Both the position numbers and the translations under genes were made by a program. DNA of 5,882 bases from NCBI GenBank assembly GCA_019415335.1, contig DXKH01000074.1:1-5882 (forward strand). The letters are read 5' to 3'. This stretch comes from Citrobacter sp. GTDB taxonomy: Bacteria > Pseudomonadota > Gammaproteobacteria > Enterobacterales > Enterobacteriaceae. The notes beneath the pieces were generated by a model. It did no database searches, had not been told where the DNA came from, and saw only the letters and a program-made list of their open reading frames with translations. Shown one piece after another: positions 1 to 5,882 of the stretch (position 1 is the first letter of the stretch; every line of letters starts with the position of its first letter).

Positions 1-134
1 GCCTCGCGCAGCACGGTTATAGCGACGTGGCGATCTCTTGGGGGGCCAAAAACCCCAGGACCAGCCAGTTGCATCGCGCCATAACCAAGACGGTTAACGG
101 ATTTTGTACCGAGAGTAAATGTGTTGCTGCTCAT
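1..134 (-). CDS. ydbC: YdbC/PdxI aldo/keto reductase (pyridoxal reductase), N-terminal 44 codons
   Basis: The minus strand starts with ATG at 134-132 and reads MSSNTFTLGTKSVNRLGYGA, followed by MQLAGPGVFGPPRDRHVAIT and VLRE, where the window cuts it. I recognise this as the N-terminus of E. coli YdbC. LGYGAMQL is the first-strand motif of the aldo/keto reductase TIM barrel. The catalytic Asp/Tyr/Lys/His residues lie outside the window. The family is cytosolic and NADPH-dependent; YdbC is known as PdxI, which reduces pyridoxal to pyridoxine in the vitamin B6 salvage pathway. The full protein is about 290 residues, so roughly 15% is visible. The start is supported by AGGG at 142-139, four bases upstream, and a second purine run at 147-144. 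The gene lies 219 bp downstream of ydbA on the same strand, but a terminator separates them. Nothing visible suggests it is broken. Confidence 0.9.
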   Translation of the reverse strand, partial: MSSNTFTLGTKSVNRLGYGAMQLAGPGVFGPPRDRHVAITVLRE

Positions 135-138
135 CGCA

Positions 139-148
139 CCCTGCCCTG
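139..148 (-). promoter_or_regulatory. ydbC ribosome-binding site
   Basis: On the minus strand the bases CAGGGCAGGG lie just before the ATG at 134. They hold two AGGG cores: one four bases from the start codon (142-139), the other nine bases away (147-144). The second is at a more usual distance. Either supports this ATG over other starts. Confidence 0.6.
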
Positions 149-172
149 TAATAAAACGGATTAAGAAAAATC

Positions 173-201
173 AGTATAGAAACGAAAAGAGATAAATAAT
201 G
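173..201 (-). promoter_or_regulatory. Possible sigma-70 promoter for ydbC
   Basis: The minus strand has TATACT at 178-173, a five-of-six match to the -10 consensus. A 17-base spacer leads to CATTAT at 201-196, a poor -35 box. No extended -10 TG is present. Transcription would start near 166 and give a leader of about 32 bases before ydbC. The region is AT-rich and lies after the ydbA terminator, as expected for an independent promoter. The weak -35 suggests low expression or activator dependence; that is inference. Confidence 0.4.
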
Positions 202-263
202 CGAGGGTGTAAACAAGATTGCGGGATGAGTTGTACTGTTGCCCTGAAAGACACGAAACCCCA

Positions 264-298
264 GGCAGGTTAAGACACGTCAAGCACCGCATCCGGCA
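264..298 (-). repeat. Degenerate REP-like (repetitive extragenic palindrome) sequence
   Basis: On the minus strand the stretch opens TGCCGGATGCGG, the typical head of enterobacterial REP elements. It continues through GACGTGTCTTA and ends in CTGCC, resembling the GACGCGTCTTATCAGGCC tail of the Y-type REP consensus with a one-base shift and several substitutions. The outer arms no longer pair well, so this looks like a decayed single copy. REP elements commonly lie in 3' intergenic regions, as here between the ydbA terminator and the ydbC promoter. The consensus comparison is from memory. Confidence 0.5.
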
Positions 299-300
299 AT

Positions 301-334
301 AAAAAAACCGCAACCTGTATCAGCGTTGCGGTTT
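301..334 (-). terminator. Rho-independent terminator of ydbA
   Basis: The arms 305-314 and 325-334 are perfect 10-base complements (minus strand AAACCGCAAC and GTTGCGGTTT). They enclose a 10-base loop that can itself form CTG/CAG pairs. On the minus strand the second arm runs into TTTTATTG at 304-297, extending the three T residues of the arm to a seven-T tract. The first arm begins 19 bases after the ydbA stop codon. The plus strand has only a short T run after the hairpin, so termination should work mainly in the ydbA direction. Confidence 0.88.
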
Positions 335-353
335 ATGCATTACATGCTAAAAA

Positions 354-3300
354 TTAGAACGTTTTCTTGAAGTTTAGCATCACACCTTTATCACTGATGC
401 CGTCTTCTTTCCAGTGGAATGCATCTACCTGCAACGCACTTTCCTGGCTGCTGTATTTCACACCCATTGTCGCCAGGCTGTTGAAACCACCACCATTCTG
501 ACCATCATCAATGTTGAAACGCTGGCTTCCCGCGCCCGAAACGCTCGCAGTTCGCTGGCTTTTCACATAGCTCAGGTTCGGGCCGCCTTCCAGCGTGGCG
601 TTCGCACTCCAGCCGTCCTTACCGGCATAGTCCAGTTTCAGCCCAACAATGCTGTCCACTGCCGTTTCGCTACCGCTGTTCATGCTCAGGTTAAAGTCAC
701 CCGCATTGCGTTCCTGATAGCCACCCTCCAGTGTGTGACGCAGTTTAACCCCGGCATATGGCGTGACGTTCAGCCCTTCACGCAGCTCAAAGGTTTTCGC
801 CCCTTCACTACGGAACTCCAGGTACTGTTGTTTCACATTAGCATCGGCTGTTTTATTGATATCGCCGTACGCTACCGAGCGGCTGCTGTCGAGCTGGTGC
901 ACATCATAACGCAGGGCGTTATTCCAGTTCATACCGTTGTCAAAGGCCATCTGGTGTTTCAGACCGAAGAACTGGCTGTAACCGCCTGTCACTCCGTTAT
1001 CGCCTGCGGTATCTGAACCATTACCCTCCAGACGCGCAATCCCGTATTCCAGACTCAGGTTCTGATGTTCAGTCAGCGTCAGAGATTTACGCAGCGCCAT
1101 CATGTCGTACTGTGTGTCGTTACCCAGTTCAGCACGCGGGTCGCCTTTCGCTACCACGTTGAAGGCCAGACCGTTTGCGACTTCCGGTGCTGCATCGGAC
1201 AACATGCTGAAGCGGTTACTTAACACTCGTGCTTCATTGAATACCGTTGTTGCCTGGCTGCCGCTGACCTGTTTCAGCGCACTGTTCAGTTCCGCCGTGG
1301 TGCCTACGTTCAGGCTGCTGTACAACTCGTTGTTGGTATAGCCCGCATCCAGTACCTGCGCGACGGTGTTAACAGATGAATCTGTTGCTACATCGGTGTA
1401 GGCATTTTTAGTCATCGTGACATCAACGTTGCCGCTGGCGTCAGTAGTGCCTTGCGCGTTCCATACCACAGAGGTCGATGTAATCGTCTCTGCGTCGGTC
1501 AGATTACTGCCCTGAACGACGTTGTCGAAGGTCACGGAGGTGGAGCTGGTTCCAGCCGTAAATCCGGTGTTAACAGAAACCCCTTTCAGGCTTGCATTGT
1601 TCACTTTCAGCTTGCCGGCACTGCCGTCAGAACTGGTTCCTACAACATAACCATTCAGTTTGTTCTGGCTTCCGTCACTGGACGGGGTGCTGGCCGCAAC
1701 AGAAACCGACGAGCCAGGTACATCAGGCAAAGTGTAATCAGCATAATGCACTTCGCTATTGTTACCGTTATTGCCGTTCACACCTTCAATGTTAACGCTG
1801 TCACCTTGCTTGATTAGCCCGGAACCTGTCACTCCATCGGCAATAGTCACTGTGCCGTTGTTCACGAGGTGGCCTACGGAACCCAACATGCTAAATGCAA
1901 AGGAGTTGTTGGCGTAAATGTTGATGGCGCCATTGTTCTCAATGACCGCATCAGCTGTCGTGCCGCTGTCCAGTTGCATCCCGATCATGCCCGTGTCGGT
2001 CGTGCCCGACGTTCCGAGGTTGATCGTGCCGTTGTTAACCAGTCGTGCGTTTTTATCCCCTTCCATCGCAATAGCGTTATTACCGCTAATATTCATGGTG
2101 CCGTCATTCTGCGCAACGTAATTGCTGTGAGTGAATTTCACTGCAACGCCGCTGTCTTTATCAAAATTGACGACCCCATTGCTCTGGTTCCAGAAGAAGG
2201 CATTGCTGCTCCCGGCATCACTGGCGCTTACGGCCAAAGATTTCGCCGTGACATCCGCAATACCGCCGTTAATAAAGCGCCCATTCCCACCCCAGAAATT
2301 TAGTACGCCGTTATGGGAAGAGTTGGATAGCAACATTTTCCCGGTATTGTAGAACGTACCTGACTGATTCAGATGAACAGCGTTTTTGCTATTATCCAGA
2401 ATGAAGTCACCACTGTTTTTGAACACGGCATTATTATTAATTTCCAGCATGCTGGCATTACCACCACTACTCGTATCGCCAAGGGACCAGATCCCCATGT
2501 TATTAGCAATAGCGCTGTTGGCCAGTCTGGAGCCGTTCTTCACCGTCCCGCCCTGTTGGTTATTGAACGTTCCTCCTGTCTGAGTCATACGACTGTTAAC
2601 CGACCCTGTGTTATTGAAAGTACCGGCGTTTTGCGTCACCTTCGCCACAGAGCCTTCGTTACTTAACGCACCGCCGTTGATAATTATTGCGTTATTAATC
2701 GTACCCGTTGATGTATTAACTAACTTACCGCTACTAATCGCAATATCAGCACCGGAAAGCGCACCACTGTTAACAACATTACCGTCTTTTTTGTCGCTAA
2801 TCGTGGCTTTTTTGGTCAGACTTTGTGTTTCACTCTGTGCAGTGATGACATCGCCACCCGTGTATAATATCGAGGTATAGGAGTCAGTATCATTATAGTC
2901 ATTGCCCGTCAGGCAATTAGTGTTAACACAAATGGTGCCATAGTTAAGAATGACACCGTTACCAGTGCTATAAAATGCCTGCCCATTGTCAGCATTAATA
3001 TTGATAACACCGGTTTGATCGTTAATGGCGGTACCACTGTTATATGCAGCCATACCGATAAGCGAATTCACGCCCAGGCTACTATCGTAATTACCGTTTT
3101 TCTCCAGATTAATGGTGCCCTGGTTAATAACCGTATTACCAGCGCCGTAGGCGGCCATACCAATTCCGGCGTTATAAACGGTGATAACACCACTCTGTTG
3201 GTTGACTGCTGTGGCGTTCTTCCTCGGTCCACTGCCAGCATCTGTCCCAACGCCCATACCAACAGAATATCCTCTGGCGTCGTTACCAATGTTGTCACGC

Positions 3301-5882
3301 AAAGTTGTTGTATCGTTTACATCAACCCACAGTGCATCCAGTGTAATCTGCCCCGCGTTTTCTGCCGTACTTTCATCGATGGCCAACATACCGACATTGC
3401 CACGTCCGAACATCTCGATTTTGCCGCCGTTCTCATTAAGTACATAACCATGAGTTTTGGCGCTAAGGCCCGTCATACTGTTCGCTGCGTTATAAAAGAC
3501 TAAATCATTAAAACCCAGTGACGCGCCAAGGTTGATTACGCTCTCTTGTTCCGCCACTTTCGTAGTGATAGTGCCTGTGTTCACGACACTGGCCCCTTTG
3601 GTGGCTAAATAGCCATACCCTCCGTTTGCAAACAGCCCATCGAGGTACTGAGAAAGCGTGAGATTGCCAGTGTTGCTTCCGAATGAATCCTCACCAGTAA
3701 TAGCGGCAAAACCGATGCTTCGGAGATTAATATCACCGTTATTGACCAACTGAGAGCCAGACGATGCATCAATGAGGTGATCGGCTGACATAGCATAACG
3801 CTCGTAAGTATCAACCTGCATGTTGATCGTGGCATCCGCACCGACGTCCAGCATGGCACCATTCCGCAAATCAATGATTTGTGTATTGCCGAGCAGCACA
3901 TCACCGCTAATAGTGGAATCCCCGTTCAGATGAACGGACGATTTTCCATCAACACTGACAAGAGGTACCTTTCCACTGCCTTTCCGCTCGGATGCAATAG
4001 TGGAACCGTCAGTTAGCTTGTTCGCCTCACCAACCAGTTGAATACCGCCATTCAGACGGAAAGTATTACCATCGCCTGCAATGCTGAGTCCGGTAATATT
4101 CTCCTGGCTACCATCAAATTGGGTATAACTGTTTGTAGTAAGTTCACTGTCAGCAACAACCGTTAACTTACCGTCCAGAGTGATATTGTTATCACTACCG
4201 TTGACATTAATCCCCACAGACGGGTCGTAGAAATAATCTGCCGCGTTATCAGCCGTTTGATCTTTATCTACCACAACATTACCGGTGATTTTCACCGTGT
4301 TGGCATCGCCGGATATATTCACGCCTGTCGCCTTCTGACCGGTGACGTTCAGATCTTTTGCCGCCAGCGTGACGCTGTTGTTATTACCGTTTAGATCCAT
4401 CCCGGTAGAGAAGTCGCCCACCTGCATACTGCCTGCCAGCGAAATATTCCCTTCATTAGTGGTAATGTCAAAACCTGTCGCGTTATTGCTGACGTTAACA
4501 TCACCCGTGTTGGATACGGTTGCTTTTTCACCGTTGATGAGTACGCCAATTGAGCCCTCATCGGCAACCGAAATATCTCCTTCATTGTTTAGCGTGGCGC
4601 TGTCGCCAACGATCTCCACGCCATAGGCACCACCCGTCACAATCAGACTACCATCCAGATTTACAGTGCCATTGTTGCCCGTAATTTCTGTTCCGGTGGA
4701 GTTTTTGCCGTCTACCGTGGTATTGCCAGTGTTGTTGACCTGAGCATCGTTGCCGTTAACCTGCGTGCCCGTACCACCGTTAGTAATGGTGCTGTCCCCG
4801 TCATTGCTGACGGTCACGTCATTACCGTCAACCTGAATACCGACAGAGTCCGTATCCGCTACAGTTATCGCTCCTGTCGTGTTTGCAATGGCGCCGTTTC
4901 CGGTGATATCAATTCCGTGAGCACCGCCGCTGACGTCCAGCGTACCGTCCTGATTCACCACCGCGTTGTTACCCGCGATTTCGGTACCGGTCGAGCCCTG
5001 ACCATCAACGGTGGTTTTACCGTTATTGTTTACGGTGGCTTCATCACCGTTAACCTGCGTGCCGGTGCCGCCGTTACTGATGGCGTTGTCACCGTCGTTG
5101 TTGACGATGGCTTTGTCGCCGTCGATCAGAATACCAATGGAATCCGGATCGGTAACCGTCATCCCGCCTTTGTTATCCACTTTGGCGCTGTCGCCGGTGA
5201 TATCAATACCGTGACCGCCGCCGCTGACGTCCAGCGTACCGTCCTGATTCACTACAGCGTTATTACCCGCGATTTCCGTGCCGGTGGAATCTTTGCCGTC
5301 GACAATGGTTTTGCCGTTGTTGTTCGCGGTCGCATCGTCACCGTTAATTTGTGTGCCGGTGCCGCCGTTGCTGATGGCGTTGTCGCCGTCATTGTTGACG
5401 ATGGCTTTATCACCGTCGATCAGAATACCAATGGAATCCGGATCGGTAACCGTCATACCGCCCTTGTTGTCCACCGTGGCGCTGTCGCCGGTGATATCAA
5501 TCCCGTGACCGCCGCCGCTGACGTCCAGCGTGCCGTCCTGATTCACCACCGCGTTATTACCTGCGATTTCGGTACCTGTAGAGCCCTGACCATCAACGGT
5601 GGTGTTACCGTTGTTGTTTACAGTGGCCTCATCGCCATTAATCTGCGTGCCGGTGCCGCCGTTGCTGATGGCGTTGTCGCCGTCATTGTTGACGATGGCT
5701 TTATCACCGTCGATCAGAATACCGATGGAATCCGGATCGGTAACCGTCATACCGCCCTTGTTGTCCACCGTGGCGCTGTCGCCGGTGATATCAATCCCGT
5801 GACCGCCGCCGCTGACATCCAGTATACCGTCCTGAATAACTTTCCCGTTATTACCGGCGATCTCCGTGCCAGTGGAATCTTT
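354..5882 (-). CDS. ydbA: YdbA, giant AidA/BigA-like autotransporter adhesin, 5' end outside window
   Basis: The frame runs from the right edge (first codon AAA, 5882-5880) to TAA at 356-354: 1842 residues with no stop or frameshift. Codons upstream of the GTG at 5768 remain open, and that GTG is an internal repeat valine, so no start is visible. In order the protein shows a 98-residue tandem repeat array (residues 1-430), a decaying repeat (431 to about 530), an irregular beta-helix-like passenger (to about 1380), a pre-barrel module (to about 1560) and a beta-barrel ending NFKKTF. This is a type Va autotransporter: the barrel inserts in the outer membrane through the BAM machinery and the passenger is displayed on the cell surface. 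Roles in adhesion or biofilm are family-level expectation, not shown here. The ydbA name rests on adjacency to ydbC and similarity to BigA-type proteins. The K-12 copy is split by IS2; this one is unbroken as far as seen. Confidence 0.87.
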   Translation of the reverse strand, partial: KDSTGTEIAGNNGKVIQDGILDVSGGGHGIDITGDSATVDNKGGMTVTDPDSIGILIDGDKAIVNNDGDNAISNGGTGTQINGDEATVNNNGNTTVDGQGSTGTEIAGNNAVVNQDGTLDVSGGGHGIDITGDSATVDNKGGMTVTDPDSIGILIDGDKAIVNNDGDNAISNGGTGTQINGDDATANNNGKTIVDGKDSTGTEIAGNNAVVNQDGTLDVSGGGHGIDITGDSAKVDNKGGMTVTDPDSIGILIDGDKAIVNNDGDNAISNGGTGTQVNGDEATVNNNGKTTVDGQGSTGTEIAGNNAVVNQDGTLDVSGGAHGIDITGNGAIANTTGAITVADTDSVGIQVDGNDVTVSNDGDSTITNGGTGTQVNGNDAQVNNTGNTTVDGKNSTGTEITGNNGTVNLDGSLIVTGGAYGVEIVGDSATLNNEGDISVADEGSIGVLINGEKATVSNTGDVNVSNNATGFDITTNEGNISLAGSMQVGDFSTGMDLNGNNNSVTLAAKDLNVTGQKATGVNISGDANTVKITGNVVVDKDQTADNAADYFYDPSVGINVNGSDNNITLDGKLTVVADSELTTNSYTQFDGSQENITGLSIAGDGNTFRLNGGIQLVGEANKLTDGSTIASERKGSGKVPLVSVDGKSSVHLNGDSTISGDVLLGNTQIIDLRNGAMLDVGADATINMQVDTYERYAMSADHLIDASSGSQLVNNGDINLRSIGFAAITGEDSFGSNTGNLTLSQYLDGLFANGGYGYLATKGASVVNTGTITTKVAEQESVINLGASLGFNDLVFYNAANSMTGLSAKTHGYVLNENGGKIEMFGRGNVGMLAIDESTAENAGQITLDALWVDVNDTTTLRDNIGNDARGYSVGMGVGTDAGSGPRKNATAVNQQSGVITVYNAGIGMAAYGAGNTVINQGTINLEKNGNYDSSLGVNSLIGMAAYNSGTAINDQTGVININADNGQAFYSTGNGVILNYGTICVNTNCLTGNDYNDTDSYTSILYTGGDVITAQSETQSLTKKATISDKKDGNVVNSGALSGADIAISSGKLVNTSTGTINNAIIINGGALSNEGSVAKVTQNAGTFNNTGSVNSRMTQTGGTFNNQQGGTVKNGSRLANSAIANNMGIWSLGDTSSGGNASMLEINNNAVFKNSGDFILDNSKNAVHLNQSGTFYNTGKMLLSNSSHNGVLNFWGGNGRFINGGIADVTAKSLAVSASDAGSSNAFFWNQSNGVVNFDKDSGVAVKFTHSNYVAQNDGTMNISGNNAIAMEGDKNARLVNNGTINLGTSGTTDTGMIGMQLDSGTTADAVIENNGAINIYANNSFAFSMLGSVGHLVNNGTVTIADGVTGSGLIKQGDSVNIEGVNGNNGNNSEVHYADYTLPDVPGSSVSVAASTPSSDGSQNKLNGYVVGTSSDGSAGKLKVNNASLKGVSVNTGFTAGTSSTSVTFDNVVQGSNLTDAETITSTSVVWNAQGTTDASGNVDVTMTKNAYTDVATDSSVNTVAQVLDAGYTNNELYSSLNVGTTAELNSALKQVSGSQATTVFNEARVLSNRFSMLSDAAPEVANGLAFNVVAKGDPRAELGNDTQYDMMALRKSLTLTEHQNLSLEYGIARLEGNGSDTAGDNGVTGGYSQFFGLKHQMAFDNGMNWNNALRYDVHQLDSSRSVAYGDINKTADANVKQQYLEFRSEGAKTFELREGLNVTPYAGVKLRHTLEGGYQERNAGDFNLSMNSGSETAVDSIVGLKLDYAGKDGWSANATLEGGPNLSYVKSQRTASVSGAGSQRFNIDDGQNGGGFNSLATMGVKYSSQESALQVDAFHWKEDGISDKGVMLNFKKTF
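357..1199 (-). other. YdbA C-terminal autotransporter beta-barrel (translocator) domain
   Basis: About 280 residues (roughly 1562-1842 of the visible protein), from DAAPEVANGLAF to the stop. Alternating amphipathic strands are easy to follow, for example QNLSLEYGIARLEG, MNWNNALRYDVHQL, VKQQYLEFRSEGAKTF, LNVTPYAGVKLRHTL and WSANATLEGGPNLSYV. The last strand, GVMLNFKKTF, has alternating hydrophobic residues and a terminal Phe, the usual outer-membrane assembly signal. Length and ending fit the 12-stranded autotransporter beta-domain. No cysteine is present. It anchors the protein in the outer membrane and forms the pore used in passenger export. Confidence 0.9.
1200..1735 (-). other. YdbA pre-barrel module and helical linker
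   Basis: Between the passenger and the barrel lies a Ser/Thr/Gly-rich stretch starting near LPDVPGSSVSVAAS. It is followed by short strands and then VVWNAQGT, GNVDVTMTKNAY and VNTVAQVLDAGY. Many autotransporters carry a similar valine/threonine strand followed by an 'AQALD'-type helix at this place. The next segment, TAELNSALKQVSGSQ and VFNEARVLSNRFSML (about 1210-1285), is predicted by eye to be helical. It fits the helix that spans the barrel pore, with the preceding part acting as the stable C-terminal passenger cap that helps folding. Those roles are inferred from the family. Confidence 0.65.
1736..4592 (-). other. YdbA irregular beta-helix-like passenger
   Basis: About 950 residues with no large unit repeated but many short beta-solenoid rungs, such as VNNGTINL, VNQGTINLEKNG, ENNGAINIY, VNNGTVTIA and FNNTGSVN. 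The stretch 4592 to about 4296 (LNNEGDISVA onward) still aligns to the 98-residue repeat with weak identity. After it, rungs are interrupted by insertions rich in Asp, Tyr and Gln, near 4216-4275 (DNAADYFYDPS) and 4093-4160 (TNSYTQFDGSQ), probably surface loops. Asn, Gly, Ser and Thr dominate and charged residues are few, as usual for autotransporter passengers. The only two cysteines in the visible protein, a C-x4-C pair, are at 2930-2928 and 2915-2913. No protease triad or other enzyme motif was recognised, so a structural or adhesive role is likelier. Confidence 0.75.
4593..5882 (-). repeat. Tandem array of 98-residue (294-bp) repeats in YdbA
   Basis: In coding order: unit A (5882-5769, last 38 residues only), B (5768-5475), C (5474-5181), D (5180-4887) and E (4886-4593). 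All complete units are exactly 294 bp, so gain or loss of one keeps the frame. Each holds four rungs of 24, 24, 25 and 25 residues, e.g. starting VDNKGGMTV, IVNNDGDNAI, TVNNNGNTTV and VVNQDGTLDV, each with a G-[IT]-x-[IV]-x-G-[DN] turn. By hand count B matches C at 91 of 98 residues, B matches D at 92, C matches D at 88, and D matches E at 58. Each rung is probably one turn of a beta-solenoid. The array continues past the window edge, so copy number is unknown. Confidence 0.95.

Noticed and set aside
161..292. 43-codon minus-strand frame (ATG at 292-290, stop TAA at 163-161) in the intergenic region
   Set aside because: It starts within the REP-like sequence without a Shine-Dalgarno match and runs through the ydbC promoter region. 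A chance frame is likelier.
414..1016. Plus-strand open frame of 200 codons opposite the beta-barrel
   Set aside because: The product resembles no known family to me, and the opposite strand encodes a clear autotransporter barrel in full. It is a by-product of coding sequence composition.
5766..5768. GTG as a possible start of the large gene
   Set aside because: It is the valine that begins a repeat unit, and the frame continues upstream with the previous repeat to the window edge. No ribosome-binding site or signal peptide is there.
5011..5802. Three plus-strand open frames of 67-76 codons with almost identical products, repeating every 294 bp, opposite the repeat array
   Set aside because: They are the antisense shadow of the coding repeat: the 294-bp period and biased codon use keep stops out of this frame. 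No ribosome-binding site or promoter supports them, and the minus-strand frame is clearly the gene.
4593..5882. CRISPR-like array
   Set aside because: The repeats are 294 bp, contiguous without spacers, in frame and translated, so they are protein repeats.

Overview
The window looks like an Escherichia chromosome (E. coli, Shigella or a close relative), shown on the strand opposite to its genes. Both real genes are on the minus strand. The left edge (1-134) carries the first 44 codons of an aldo/keto reductase whose N-terminus I recognise as YdbC (PdxI, pyridoxal reductase). It follows the 3' end of a very large autotransporter gene. From memory, ydbA-ydbC is the gene order in E. coli K-12, and this linkage is the main reason for naming the large gene ydbA. 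The names come from recall of protein sequence and gene order, not from a database search.

Layout, left to right: partial ydbC (1-134, minus); a 219-bp intergenic region (135-353) with a ribosome-binding site, a possible ydbC promoter, a degenerate REP-like sequence and a strong Rho-independent terminator for ydbA; then ydbA (354-5882, minus), which fills the rest. ydbA is uninterrupted for 1842 residues and stays open past the right edge. Its start, signal peptide and promoter are therefore outside the window.

Read from N to C, the visible YdbA has: (i) an array of 98-residue (294-bp) tandem repeats, each made of four rungs of about 24-25 residues, nearly identical at the distal end and decaying toward the barrel; (ii) a long irregular beta-helix-like passenger rich in N-x-G-T-I motifs, with one C-x4-C pair; (iii) a pre-barrel module and probable alpha-helical linker; (iv) a C-terminal type V secretion beta-barrel of about 280 residues ending in Phe. 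This is a giant surface-exposed protein of the AidA/BigA-like type. In K-12 the gene is known as an IS2-interrupted pseudogene; here no break is seen.

The two genes have no evident functional link. The terminator, and a probable promoter in front of ydbC, suggest separate transcription. I see no clearly undescribed system. The points most worth a second look are the mosaic, recently homogenised repeat array and a small divergent reading frame in the intergenic region.
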